A stretch of DNA of 64,000 nt from an uncultured Desulfobacter sp. (GCF_963677125.1 NZ_OY781882.1:814501-878500); one strand, 5' to 3'; positions 9,101 through 18,116 are shown, counted from the stretch's first letter. Numbers and translations are program-made. Notes: generated by a model not told the origin, from the sequence alone.

Positions 9101-9636
9101 GCATTCTTTTTTACGGCTTTGGGATCAAACGGCAGGTCAAGTGCCCGGCACAGAACCTGCTTCCACTCCAGGGCGGCTGTTTTGGCAAGGCCTGCCATGC
9201 CGCCGTAAACCGGGCTGATTTGGGATTCAAAATTTTTAAACCCGAATCCGCCGCCCAGAAAGCTGACGCAGGTTATGAAGCTGCCGCCTGCCTTGGCACT
9301 TGCTGTGAGATAGGGACCGTTTTTAGACGCCATACTGAACGCCGTTAACAGAAAACGACTTGCCACACTGTCGTCTCCAGGATGATCAAACACGTCAGGG
9401 ATGAGAACAATACCTGCGGCGTCAGGCAGGTCCGGAATGTTTTTGGGGGCAACATCAATAATCTGCGCATCAAGTTCAAGTTTTTTAAACTCTTTGGCAA
9501 ATGCCGCAGCAATGCCTGCACTATCTTTTGTCAGGTAAATGGTTTTACCGGCAGGGACTTGAATTTTTGCCCCATTATAGAAACGGACCTGGTGGGCAGG
9601 AAAGGTTGTAAGCTCAATTTCCTGCCTGCCAAGCAC
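6103..9636 (-). CDS. PUFA-synthase-like polyketide synthase subunit: KR - pseudo-DH/PS-DH - DH - DH
   Basis: 1177 residues from a GTG at 9636. Residues about 220-430 are a ketoreductase with the NADPH loop VVVISGGAKGVTAA and the SSVAARFGNTGQCDYAMAN active-site region. A PKS-type dehydratase-like region follows (about 560-800), then two FabA-like hot-dog dehydratases. The first has the NHSDTMPFCILLE motif near 880; the second has HFYQDPVCPGSLGVES near 1070, matching FabA H..DPV.PG. In classic PUFA synthases KR is on PfaA and the tandem DH on PfaC with a chain-length-factor KS; here they are joined and no CLF is seen. The GTG has a poor ribosome-binding site, and the frame is open upstream into the 3' end of the KS gene, in the -1 frame relative to it, so this may be the second half of a frameshift-fused protein. 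Confidence 0.88.
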   Translation of the reverse strand: MLGRQEIELTTFPAHQVRFYNGAKIQVPAGKTIYLTKDSAGIAAAFAKEFKKLELDAQIIDVAPKNIPDLPDAAGIVLIPDVFDHPGDDSVASRFLLTAFSMASKNGPYLTASAKAGGSFITCVSFLGGGFGFKNFESQISPVYGGMAGLAKTAALEWKQVLCRALDLPFDPKAVKKNAEAAVAMMMTRGSVEMGLDGKHCYIPELVSKPVRKPLEINLDKSDVVVISGGAKGVTAACAIALARQCGSKIALWGRSKPPFDEPAWLKGMDTPAQMKKAIFDNAFDNEKPTPARVEEQYRHFASNRDVKANLKQIQQWENEVAYYCVDIRNKDLVNATMEKVTQQLGPVSALVHGAGVLEDKLICEKSPDQFEKVFQTKIDGLFALLSSLDQDKLKYLVMFSSVAARFGNTGQCDYAMANEVLNKIAQSKQSTLPHCRAIAINWGPWDGGMVTDALKREFQKRRIELIPIQAGAQQMVMEMGNIDNSCVEVVVGGTIPSDLPEPSTAMNKVLTQTFSSQDSCIIDEHKIDNAPVVPLALMVDLLACGAEKNNPGLQFAGMEKVQLLKGIVPGDGNTDVQVEIGKCVTMDHQYFTPGRITSSGKNGLTIQHARAQVLLADTLPQPPVLPESLSMDLDPWNISMDQAYETILFHQGELQCISDICGVSSKGIEVMTTTAPDISTWYKNPHARQWAMDPMVLDAAFQTAILWTYHNCGQACLPASFANLRIFKAFPRQSGQQVRILFTVNHQDQHKIKGYFTFLDENNTVIASIMGFEAVMNPGLLDKFKSTPLFDREKILAFAQGNPSEAFGEPYKIFDKEREIARLPRPPYFFMDSVTKADHPAWQTIPGGWIETTYKIDKDTWYFTANHSDTMPFCILLEVALQPCGWLAAYGGAALLSEERLHFRNLGGKAKLIKNLTRTSGLVKIRVRMTEVSKAGGMIIQNFDMDVINKGKSVYTGTTNFGFFTADALSKQVGIREPQAFSAIDEKSLQSEILLEDHAPLTPEDQNIGPVTGMPGKALRMIDKITVLDLNAGLHGQGLIQGEKLVDPDEWFFHAHFYQDPVCPGSLGVESFLQLIRFFMIQKFDLNPEQFAPAVAEAHEHEWTYRGQIIRSNSNIVVQAHISACAMDETGCRATADGTLSVDGICIYEMKDFSFSLQALPIGTNIKKEKKLSNQS

Positions 9637-9680
9637 CTTAAGATCATTTTGGGGGACCGATTCTGTCTGATTTGGATCGC

Positions 9681-12600
9681 TTAAGGCGTCATACGAAGTT
9701 TTTTTTTGGGGGCTTCTTGGGAAACCGTTGTTTTATCGGGTGCTAAGTAATTTATGATGTCGGCTATGGTTTTCAACCCGCCCATGTCGTCCGAGGATAA
9801 TGCCTTGGCGTCGGGTTGTTCCTGTTCAAGCCTGGACAAAATTTCAACCCGCTTTATGGAGTCAATGCCAAGATCCGATTCAAGGTTCATTTCGGGTTCA
9901 AGCATCTCTTTGGGAAACCCTGTTAACTCACTGATGATGTTAACCAGAATGCCAAACGTACTGTCTTGGGATTGAATCGGCTGATTGTTGTTGGGCTCTT
10001 TTTGTTTTGTGGCAATGGCAGGCGCTGCCGCCGGCTCTGATGCCGGAACAGGATCCTGGTCTGTTTCAACAGCCTGACAGATATCGCCAAGGGTTTTGAC
10101 CGTTCCAAGGCCCTGGGCGGATAGATCTTTGCTGTCCGGAAACGCTTTTTCAAGTTCTGAAATGATCTCAACTTTTTTAATGGAATCCACACCAAGGTCT
10201 GACTCAATGTTCATGTCAGGTTCTAACATCTCCACCGGGAATCCGGTTAAACGGCTGACAATTTCAAACAGGACATTTTTTACTTCCGGGGCTGGGGCCT
10301 GTGGAGCGGTCGTTTTAGGTACTGTAACCGGTTTGGGCTGTGGGGCTTGTGTGGTCTGGGCGTACACCGGCTGTGTTACGGTCTGTTGAACAGGAGGCGC
10401 AGGGGCCGGTGCTGCCGGCCGGGGCTGAGGGGCGGGCATGGGTTGTGCCGGGGGCTGAATCACATGGGCTGCCGGGGCCGGGGTATACATCTGTCCACGG
10501 GTTTGTGACATCAGCGCGGCCAAGGCCTGGCTGGCCTGGGTCTGGGTTTCCAGAAACTTCTCATGGGCCCGGGCGGTCTGGGCCTGGAGTTGCTGCATGG
10601 CATTGAGTCCCTGGACCAAAATATCCGGGTTCGCCGGAATTTGATTTGCCGTCACATGCTGGGTTGAATTTGACGTGGGGTGGGGTTGGGTCTCGTTAAA
10701 TTCAGGGTGTGGAAAAGATGTCATGGTATTTCCTTGTGTGGTGGATGTCTGTTGGGTTGCCCTTGTTGTATAAACAGATGAATCCGGTGCAATATTTTCG
10801 TTTTTAACGTTTTGGGCTGCCTGGGTCCGGGGCGATTGAATCTGTTCCGGCTGACCTGGGCACTGAATGGGTGCCTGTTCAGTTTGAATTGTTTCAGGCT
10901 TTGGCATTTCAGGTATTTTGGGTTTTGAATTGGCCCCGTTGATCATGATGACAAGTTTTTTGGCTTGCGGTGCGGCCACATCCTCTTCCCAGGCCGACAG
11001 ATCAATGGGATGGCCTAAGGCTGCGAGGGTGCATAATCCCATGCCCAGATCCTGGATACCGGAGTTTTTGCCCGCTGATTTATCTAATGCAATAACCTGT
11101 ACATCTTGGTCTTTTAAAATAGATTTAATCAGGCCGCACAGAACCGGCTTGGGGCCGATTTCTACAAAGGTGTCGATACCTTGATTGTGCATCTGCTGAA
11201 TGTTACCAATAAAATCCACCGGGTGCATCAACTGCCGGCCTAACAGGTCCTGGGCCTTTGCAGCATCTTTAGGGTAGGGTGATCCGGTGGTGTTGGACAA
11301 TACCTGAATCTGCGTCGGGGTAATGGCCGCTTTTTTGGTCAAATTATTGAAGGGGGTGGCGGCATCTGATACCAGTCGGCTGTGAAACGCAGCAGCCACC
11401 GGCAGTTTAATGGCCCGCATTTTACGTTTTTTGCAGATCTTTTCAGCCTTGAGTATGTGCCGGGTCTCACCGGATAGTACCCCCTGCACCGGGCTGTTCC
11501 GATTGGCTAGGACAAGGTCCAGTTTTTCTTCTTCAAGCAGCGCCTCAATTTTTTCAATGGGGGCCTGAATCGCCAGCATGCTGCCGGGATCTCCGGCACT
11601 TTGACCGGCTTTGGCCATAAGATTGCCCCGGGCAGCAGAAAGTTCAAAACAGGTTTGGGCGTCAATCCAGCCGGCTGCATAGAGTGCGCACAACTCTCCG
11701 TAACTGTGGCCGCAGGTCATCTTGGGTGCCACTTTGAACCGGGAAAGAATGTTCAGCATGGACAAAGAGACCGTGCCAATGGCCGGCTGGGCGATGCGGG
11801 TTTGGCGCAGGGCAGCCTCGGCAGATTTTTTATCCATGGCATATTGCGGCGGTGGATACATATAGGCGGACAGCATCCTGTCATCTTCGGCGTCTGTTTT
11901 GCCGACACAAGCCTGGGATAAATTAAGCATTTCAAGGCTTTCGGGAAAAACCGACATAATCTGTCCGCCCATCCCGGTGTACTGGCTTCCCTGGCCCGGG
12001 AAGACAAATCCCAGTTTACCTGATGGTTTACCTTTGCCGTAGAATATAGGCGGTTTGGCAGATTGATTACCATTGACCACCTGTTTTGCCTGGGAAATAC
12101 GTTCAAAAACATCATCCCGGTCAGACAGCAAAATCAATAACCGTAAATCATGTTTTGATGAAAATATTTTTCTGGATTGGGCGGCCTGCCAGGCAATGGC
12201 CTGGGTCACTGCGGCCTTATCTCTGATGTCATAGGCTTTTATGGCTTCGTCAACGGTGTCAAGCTTAGCAAAAATTCCTTCTTTGGTTTTTCCTGAAATT
12301 GCCAGGATCTGAACCGTTCCGTCCCAGGAGATATCGGTTTTTTCAGGTGCGTACTCTTCAAGCACGGCATGAAAGTTTGACCCGCCGAATCCAAAGGCGG
12401 AAACGCCGGAACAACGCGAAGCGTTTCCCATGCCGTGGCCGATCCAGGGTCTTGAGGCCTGATTAAGGTAAAACGGAGAGTTATGTATATCCAGATCAGG
12501 ATCGGGTGTTTGGGCCTTCAGTGTGGGGGGGATGACTTTATGGTGCAGCGCCAGGGCCGCCTTGATAATGCCCGCCGCGCCTGCCGCAGCTTTGGCGTGC

Positions 12601-13778
12601 CCGATCATGGATTTTACGGATCCTATGGCTGTTGACTCGGATGCTTTGTCTTTAAAAAATTGTTTCAGTGCAGTGAATTCAACCTTGTCACCCACCCGGG
12701 TACCTGTACCGTGTGCTTCAATCAGTCCCACAGATTCAGGCAAAACACCTGCATTGGTATAGGCGTTGTTCAGGGCCTTGATCTGCCCTTTGGCCTCCGG
12801 GGCATATACGGCTGAGGTGCGTCCGTCACTGGATGTTCCCATGCCTTTTATGACTGCATAAATCCGGTCCTGGTCCCGCTGGGCATCTGCCAGACGCTTG
12901 AGTACCAGCAGACCAACGCCTTCGCCAAGCACCGTCCCGTCGGCGTTTTCGGAAAAGGGCCGGGCGTCACTGGTATGTGACAATACACCGGTTTGGGAAA
13001 AACACATGTGCATGAAAATGTCATTGAGGGTATCTACGCCGCCTGTAATGGACATATCGCACTGGCCGGTTTCAAGCTCCATCATGGCTGTATGAATGGC
13101 GGAAAGGGAGCTTGCACATGCCGCATCACAGACCGTGTTGGTGCCGGACAGGTCCAGGCGGTTGGCAATTCTTCCGGCTACCACATTGCCCAACAGACCT
13201 GGAAATGAATTTTCCTGCCACCCGACATAGGAATCGCTGATCTGTTTTAAGATGCGCTCCTTTTTGTCCGGGGCAATGCCGGCGGCTTCCAACGCATTTT
13301 TCCAGAACGGATGTCCAAGACGTGCCCCAAGAGGGATCACCAGTTCCTGGGTGCCGGTAACCCCGAGGATTACATTTACCCGTTTTTCTTTCAGATGGGT
13401 ATGACCCACAGGATAACCTGCATCGGCAAGTGCCATGCGAACCACTTCCAGGCCAAGCAGCTGGGAGGTGTCCGTGGCGTCAATGTTTTTTGGGGGAATG
13501 CCGTAGGCTAAAGGATCAAAGGCAATGTCCGGTAAAAAACCGCCCCTGTTGCAGTAGACATGGTCCGGACAGTCCGGGTCCTCATTGAAATAATCTTTCA
13601 GACGCCAATGTGAGTCTTCGGGCACTTGTGTGATGGCATCAATGCCGTTGAATATCAATTTCCAGAATTCTTTAAGGTTTCTGGATTCAGGAAAAATACA
13701 ACCCATACCGATGATGGCAATGGGCGTTTTAGGGGTGCCGGAGGTCTGTGTTTGAGGTGCCACTTTGGGTGTTGTCAT
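9681..13778 (-). CDS. PfaA-like polyketide synthase subunit: KS - MAT - 2x ACP
   Basis: 1365 residues. The ketosynthase occupies about 17-470, with active Cys221 (DAACASSL), His356 (EAHGTGT) and His394 (SMIGHAKAAAG). The malonyl/acyl transferase occupies about 587-880, with FVFPGQGSQYTGMG and nucleophile Ser692 in GHSYGE. A long Pro/Gln/Ala-rich linker follows. Two tandem acyl carrier proteins come next, with phosphopantetheine serines at 1199 (LGVDSIKKVE) and 1307 (LGIDSIKRVE). Known PfaA proteins carry 5-9 ACPs and a C-terminal KR; this one has two ACPs and no KR. The 3' end encodes K-K-K-L-R-M-T-P-stop across a run of nine A, where a -1 shift leads into the downstream KR-DH-DH frame. PfaB-type AT and phosphopantetheinyl transferase genes are absent from the window. 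Confidence 0.92.
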   Translation of the reverse strand: MTTPKVAPQTQTSGTPKTPIAIIGMGCIFPESRNLKEFWKLIFNGIDAITQVPEDSHWRLKDYFNEDPDCPDHVYCNRGGFLPDIAFDPLAYGIPPKNIDATDTSQLLGLEVVRMALADAGYPVGHTHLKEKRVNVILGVTGTQELVIPLGARLGHPFWKNALEAAGIAPDKKERILKQISDSYVGWQENSFPGLLGNVVAGRIANRLDLSGTNTVCDAACASSLSAIHTAMMELETGQCDMSITGGVDTLNDIFMHMCFSQTGVLSHTSDARPFSENADGTVLGEGVGLLVLKRLADAQRDQDRIYAVIKGMGTSSDGRTSAVYAPEAKGQIKALNNAYTNAGVLPESVGLIEAHGTGTRVGDKVEFTALKQFFKDKASESTAIGSVKSMIGHAKAAAGAAGIIKAALALHHKVIPPTLKAQTPDPDLDIHNSPFYLNQASRPWIGHGMGNASRCSGVSAFGFGGSNFHAVLEEYAPEKTDISWDGTVQILAISGKTKEGIFAKLDTVDEAIKAYDIRDKAAVTQAIAWQAAQSRKIFSSKHDLRLLILLSDRDDVFERISQAKQVVNGNQSAKPPIFYGKGKPSGKLGFVFPGQGSQYTGMGGQIMSVFPESLEMLNLSQACVGKTDAEDDRMLSAYMYPPPQYAMDKKSAEAALRQTRIAQPAIGTVSLSMLNILSRFKVAPKMTCGHSYGELCALYAAGWIDAQTCFELSAARGNLMAKAGQSAGDPGSMLAIQAPIEKIEALLEEEKLDLVLANRNSPVQGVLSGETRHILKAEKICKKRKMRAIKLPVAAAFHSRLVSDAATPFNNLTKKAAITPTQIQVLSNTTGSPYPKDAAKAQDLLGRQLMHPVDFIGNIQQMHNQGIDTFVEIGPKPVLCGLIKSILKDQDVQVIALDKSAGKNSGIQDLGMGLCTLAALGHPIDLSAWEEDVAAPQAKKLVIMINGANSKPKIPEMPKPETIQTEQAPIQCPGQPEQIQSPRTQAAQNVKNENIAPDSSVYTTRATQQTSTTQGNTMTSFPHPEFNETQPHPTSNSTQHVTANQIPANPDILVQGLNAMQQLQAQTARAHEKFLETQTQASQALAALMSQTRGQMYTPAPAAHVIQPPAQPMPAPQPRPAAPAPAPPVQQTVTQPVYAQTTQAPQPKPVTVPKTTAPQAPAPEVKNVLFEIVSRLTGFPVEMLEPDMNIESDLGVDSIKKVEIISELEKAFPDSKDLSAQGLGTVKTLGDICQAVETDQDPVPASEPAAAPAIATKQKEPNNNQPIQSQDSTFGILVNIISELTGFPKEMLEPEMNLESDLGIDSIKRVEILSRLEQEQPDAKALSSDDMGGLKTIADIINYLAPDKTTVSQEAPKKKLRMTP
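9699..9712 (-). other. Candidate -1 frameshift / slippage site (C5-A9) joining the two synthase frames
   Basis: On the minus strand the KS gene reads GCC CCC AAA AAA AAA CTT CGT ATG ACG CCT TAA. The A-A-A-A-A-A-A heptamer in the right phase permits tandem -1 slippage. The -1 frame is then open from here, past the KS-gene stop at 9681-9683, through to GTG 9636 and on into the KR-DH-DH gene. A run of nine A also invites transcriptional slippage or a sequencing indel. Confidence 0.5.
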
Positions 13779-13890
13779 ATATGAACAATAATTATGGTTG
13801 CTGGTTTTATATATTTACAGCCTTTATATATACGGTAAAAAGGTGTCGGATCATCCACAAGCAAGAATATTGACAAAAGTTTTACATAGG

Positions 13891-15456
13891 TTAAGACGCA
13901 ATCAACTTCATAATATCATCAAGGGGCATAGGAGAAAAACGGCCCGCATCCGGGGGCAGTTCAAGCCCCTGGGCCCTTGCAAACGCGGCTCGGGTGACAA
14001 CACAGGCCCCGGTGAGCAGATTCATGGCGATCTGTGCGGCAAACCGGTTGGCGTGAGGTTCAAGGAAGCTGCCTTTGACCCATTGGTTGAATGCACCCAT
14101 GGCAGGACCACACCAGACCTGATAATCCATTTTTCGCTGGGCATCTCCCTGGATGGCCCATCTGGAAGACTGCCCAAGATAGGATCTGAACACCAGGGCC
14201 ATTTTGTGGGCCGGGTCCTGTTCTGCGCGGTTGACTTCCTGCTGTTGGCCCCGTGACAAGAAAAAATTCCGGGTGGACTGCCATGCGGCATCAAAAGACG
14301 TTAATAAAAATTTGTCCTCTATCTCTTTTTGGGCCTCCGGGGGAAGGTCATCAAAACAATTGTAATTTTTATAAAACTGATACAGTTTTTCCGCCCTTAC
14401 GGGAAACAATGTGCCGCGTTTTAACACCTGAACCCGTGCCCCGATTTCAAACATGTCTGCCGAAGGTGCCATGGCAACGTCCGCCTGTTCAGCCTGGCTG
14501 AGCAGTTTTTTGACATCCTCGCAGATGCCGGCTTCCACACATGCCTGGTTAATGGAGCCGGTAAGGATATATGCCGCACCCATGCTGAAAGCCGCGGATG
14601 CCGATTCCGGTGTGGCAATGCCGCCGCCAAGCCCTACACACAGAGGGCTTTCAAAATTATATGTCTCCATGGCTTCGTTTTTCAGGGCAATGAACGTGGG
14701 TAAAAGAGCTAGGGCAGGGCGGTTATCCGTGTGCCCGCCGGAATCGGCCTCGGCAGTAAGGTCCTGGGCCATAGGGATTTGACGGGCAAGCATTGCTTCA
14801 TCAGCGGAGATCATCTGTTGTTCAACGAGTTGGTCGAGCAGCTTTCCAGGCGGTGGTGCAAAAAATTGTCGGGCCACTTCAATGCGGGACACTTTTGCAA
14901 TAATGCGGTTGGGGGTGACAATGGCGCCCTGGTTGTTTTTATGGATGCCTTTGACACGATAATAAACTAAGGGCAGGGTGATACGCAAAAAGGCAGCTGC
15001 CGATATCAGGGTTACCTCATGGTCAAGATAGAGCTTTACCGTTGCCATTTCATGGGCCGGGTCCGCCAGACTGTGGATCAGATTGAATCCAAAGGGTTTG
15101 TCCCCAAGGCCGGCCTTTAGTTCAAGAATGGCTGTTTCAATCTGTGAAAGACCCAATCCGCCGGCACCAAAAAAACCGACCATTCCGTTTTCGCCCATGG
15201 TCTTCACAAGTGCAATGGAGGCGATACCGTTAGCCATGGCACCGGCCACATAGGCGTATTTTAAACCATGACGACGTTTAAACTCTGAATCCCCAAGGCT
15301 TTCCGGGCGTATGGCCGGTACATAAATCTGATCTGACAGCGAGGCCATATTACTTTGCGATGGACGGCTGATATGTACCCCGTCAAAACTTTTTATGAGC
15401 AATTGCGGACGGCTGATATCATGAATGGCATTAACTAAATCAAGTGGCGATGTCAT
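13891..15456 (-). CDS. pfaD: PfaD-family trans-acting enoyl reductase (FMN-dependent)
   Basis: 521 residues, the usual size for PfaD. It has the nitronate-monooxygenase/2-nitropropane-dioxygenase TIM-barrel fold typical of FMN-dependent enoyl-ACP reductases in PUFA and trans-AT polyketide systems, with GFFGAGGLGLSQIE near 90-105 and LCVGLGGGIATPESASAA near 280. The C-terminal cap region QVWCGPAMGAFNQWVKGS is a PfaD hallmark. It precedes the KS-MAT-ACP gene by 112 bp on the same strand and would provide the enoyl reduction step missing from the other subunits. It acts in the cytoplasm on ACP-bound chains. Confidence 0.93.
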   Translation of the reverse strand: MTSPLDLVNAIHDISRPQLLIKSFDGVHISRPSQSNMASLSDQIYVPAIRPESLGDSEFKRRHGLKYAYVAGAMANGIASIALVKTMGENGMVGFFGAGGLGLSQIETAILELKAGLGDKPFGFNLIHSLADPAHEMATVKLYLDHEVTLISAAAFLRITLPLVYYRVKGIHKNNQGAIVTPNRIIAKVSRIEVARQFFAPPPGKLLDQLVEQQMISADEAMLARQIPMAQDLTAEADSGGHTDNRPALALLPTFIALKNEAMETYNFESPLCVGLGGGIATPESASAAFSMGAAYILTGSINQACVEAGICEDVKKLLSQAEQADVAMAPSADMFEIGARVQVLKRGTLFPVRAEKLYQFYKNYNCFDDLPPEAQKEIEDKFLLTSFDAAWQSTRNFFLSRGQQQEVNRAEQDPAHKMALVFRSYLGQSSRWAIQGDAQRKMDYQVWCGPAMGAFNQWVKGSFLEPHANRFAAQIAMNLLTGACVVTRAAFARAQGLELPPDAGRFSPMPLDDIMKLIAS

Positions 15457-15522
15457 AGTGTTGTATTGTCCCTGCCGGGTTTGTGCCGGATGCTGTGAAG
15501 ATGTTATCAGTATATACTGACG

Positions 15523-15614
15523 GTTTTATATGAAACTCTCTGTAAACCACAGAGATATTTCAATATTCGTTGTGGGCCGAACCACGGTCAAAGACCAAAG
15601 ACGGTCCGTGACCG
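15523..15614 (+). repeat. Two-hairpin intergenic repeat, copy A1
   Basis: First unit of a head-to-tail pair. It starts GTTTTATATGAAACT, has hairpin 1 with CTCTG...CAGAG arms nested in TGAAA...TTTCA, then the CGTTGTGGGCCGAACC motif and a second stem with CGGTCA...TGACCG arms. It is very close to copy B at 20321. Confidence 0.8.
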
Positions 15615-15706
15615 TTTATATGAAAGTCTGGTAAGTTGCTCAGATCTTTCAAACTTTGTTGTGGGCTGAGCCTGGCAGATGATATGTCAGGTCGGCCCAT
15701 AGCTGT
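15615..15706 (+). repeat. Two-hairpin intergenic repeat, copy A2
   Basis: Tandem with A1. It starts TTTATATGAAAGTCTGG; hairpin 1 has TGAAAG...CTTTCA arms; then TTTGTTGTGGGC, and a second stem pairs GGGCTGAGCC with GGTCGGCCC; it ends CATAGCTGT. It is close to copy C, which lies in the opposite orientation at 21387. The remaining 108 bp down to 15814 hold only a possible CCCCA...TGGGG stem and no gene. Confidence 0.8.
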
Positions 15707-15814
15707 CCCCAATGTTACGACGTCTGCAGCGCTGGGGTGCAATTTTCATGGCTGGAGTCTAATAGCACACCCAATGCCGCTAATCAAGATTCCTTGTTGA
15801 TGATCCTGTTTTTT

Positions 15815-18106
15815 TTAGTTTTTTGGACCTTGCTCAATGTTGATTTGCAGCGGTTTCAACGTGTCCAGATGAATGTCTCTTTGGGGAAAGGCAATGATGA
15901 TGCCGGCATCTGAAAAAAGCTGATCTATTTTAAAACGCACATTGCTTTCAATTTCGCGCCGTTCGATGATACGCCTGATTTCGACCCAGAAATATACATT
16001 AAAGATCAACGCATTGTCACCAAATTCACTGAACAGCACAAAGGGCGCTGGATATTTCAAAACATGGGGCGCTTCACGGACAGAGGCAAGCAGCTTTTCC
16101 TGTACGGTTTTCACAGGCGATCCATATGAAACCCCAACGGTAACATTGGTTCGAATTTTTTTATCCGAGTGGGTCCAGTTGGTAATATTCTTCTCAAGAA
16201 ATGTGCTGTTGGGAACCAGAATGTGTATATTTTCACCTGTTCTGATTCGTGTACACCTGGCACCGATCTCTTCAACCATGCCAAGCACGCTGTCAACTTC
16301 TATAAGGTCCCCGATGTTAATGGGCCGCTCTCCTAAAATCATAAATCCGGAAATAAAGTTGTTAATCAGGTTTTGGGCGCCAAACCCCATGCCTATTGCT
16401 ATGGCACCGCCTAGAAAAGCAAATGCGGTCAAAGGGATGTTTACCATTCGCAGGGCGAATAAAAATACCAGAAGATAGGCCGTATAAGACATAAGTTTGT
16501 GTACTGCTGAAGCCGTCGTCTCTTTGAATTGTGATTTAAGAAGAAATCGGGTGCGGATAATAGAAAGCGCATATTTTGCTGCGGCCATCCCTAACAGGAG
16601 GATGAGAAGCGCCACGGATAGCTTGCGTAATGTGACCGGTTGCTTGTCCACGGTCCAGATTTCAATATTCCAGAACTCAACAATATCTCCTTTGATATCC
16701 ACTAAATGGTCCTTCAGTGTTGATCGTCCCAACCGGGTTTCAACTTCATTTAAGAACCGTTTTTCAATATTGTCTGTGGCCAGAATGACGGACTGATAGG
16801 AAAGCCGACGATCCAGACGCTTGCGGGCGGCGGTTAACTGAGCTGACAAATTTTGTTTGATGGCCCAAAGCATTTTGTCATCTTCCAGTTTGGCTTCAAT
16901 CGCGGCCATTTGATTTTGAAGATTTACCAGATAATTTTGCTGAACCTGCAGTGTCCGGCTTATGCTTTCTATTATGGTTTGTGTCGCTTCTCGCAACGCT
17001 TTAAGTTCATCAAGGGAAATTTTTTCCTTGACCAGGGTATAGCGTTTGCGCCAGGCCGCAGACTGATGGTCCATCAAAAGCATTGAGCGTTCATTTAATT
17101 CCAAGGCAACCTGATACGTTGTTCTCCACTCAGCCCTGGATTTTAGATAAGATTCGGCAATTGCTCTTTGTTCCTGTGACTCGGCCTTTTCAAAATCCCG
17201 CTGGGCATTTACCCATTTTTTTTCTACACCTTCCTGTTCAGATCTCAGACGTTTGGTTTCTTTGCGAAGTTCTGTTCTTTTTTCTTGGATGCTGCTTAAT
17301 TGGCTGTTTAAATCTTCAGAGTCGAAGGCAAGATTTGCGTTGATGACCCTGATCTGATCTTTTAATAATGCCCGCTGAAGTGCAGCCAGTTTTTTTTCAA
17401 TTTCATATCGTTTGATTTCATTATCCTTTGCCTGGATTATGATTTGAATTTCAAGAAGCTGAATGTCAATGGTTTCACTGTGCCATTCCAGTTTGGTCTT
17501 GTTCTTTGTATTTTTGTCGGATAGGGTTTCATCCATCCGTCTTCTTTTTTTTTCAAGAGATTGCAGGCGTTCATTGTCCGCAATGAGTTCCCGGTGGAGC
17601 GCCTCGACGGTTAATTCTATGTTTAACTGGCGCCGTTCAACGTTCGACAGTTCTTCTTGAATGGTATCAAGAAAGGTCAATGTGTAGGGCGCTTTTTTAG
17701 TCATGCCCCTGGTTTTATAGTTATCGTACCGTTCTTTTACGGACAATATGTCCTTTTTTGCCGTATTTTGGGCTGTTATCGAATACAGCAGTCGTTCATG
17801 TGCGGACCTGAGCATACGCAGATCAGTCAGCCTTTTATCAAAATCTTCTGTGCTCACACCAAACTCCAGGGCAACCTGGTCTGATTTTACGGTGCTCAGG
17901 GTTGATAGTCGGTTGTTTATTTGACTGATTTTGTCTTTAACATTTTCAATGGAGTTTGGCTGTTCTATGGGGCTTGGTGTGTTGTCTGCAGCAGGGCAGG
18001 GTGCCTGAAAAAATATGCACAGACAGGCACTTATTGCTGCTGATAAAAATATAGTTACACCCTTTGCAGGCAATGGTGTTCTAAGCTCTGACATGTTTTT
18101 CTCCAT
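15815..18106 (-). CDS. MscS-family mechanosensitive channel with large periplasmic coiled-coil domain
   Basis: 763 residues. An N-terminal signal sequence (about 15-40) is followed by a long, charged, coiled-coil-rich region (about 60-470; many E/R/L heptads) expected in the periplasm, like the N-terminal region of MscK/KefA-type channels. The C-terminal 280 residues hold the membrane helices and MscS core: pore helix AIAIGMGFGAQNLINNF, then the beta domain GERPINIGDLIEV and RTGENIHILVPNS. It should gate under membrane tension and release osmolytes. The start lies 10 bp after the stop of the SulP gene on the same strand, so the two are probably co-transcribed. A second possible ATG is four codons downstream. 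Confidence 0.9.
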   Translation of the reverse strand: MEKNMSELRTPLPAKGVTIFLSAAISACLCIFFQAPCPAADNTPSPIEQPNSIENVKDKISQINNRLSTLSTVKSDQVALEFGVSTEDFDKRLTDLRMLRSAHERLLYSITAQNTAKKDILSVKERYDNYKTRGMTKKAPYTLTFLDTIQEELSNVERRQLNIELTVEALHRELIADNERLQSLEKKRRRMDETLSDKNTKNKTKLEWHSETIDIQLLEIQIIIQAKDNEIKRYEIEKKLAALQRALLKDQIRVINANLAFDSEDLNSQLSSIQEKRTELRKETKRLRSEQEGVEKKWVNAQRDFEKAESQEQRAIAESYLKSRAEWRTTYQVALELNERSMLLMDHQSAAWRKRYTLVKEKISLDELKALREATQTIIESISRTLQVQQNYLVNLQNQMAAIEAKLEDDKMLWAIKQNLSAQLTAARKRLDRRLSYQSVILATDNIEKRFLNEVETRLGRSTLKDHLVDIKGDIVEFWNIEIWTVDKQPVTLRKLSVALLILLLGMAAAKYALSIIRTRFLLKSQFKETTASAVHKLMSYTAYLLVFLFALRMVNIPLTAFAFLGGAIAIGMGFGAQNLINNFISGFMILGERPINIGDLIEVDSVLGMVEEIGARCTRIRTGENIHILVPNSTFLEKNITNWTHSDKKIRTNVTVGVSYGSPVKTVQEKLLASVREAPHVLKYPAPFVLFSEFGDNALIFNVYFWVEIRRIIERREIESNVRFKIDQLFSDAGIIIAFPQRDIHLDTLKPLQINIEQGPKN

Positions 18107-18116
18107 TGTTCATTAT

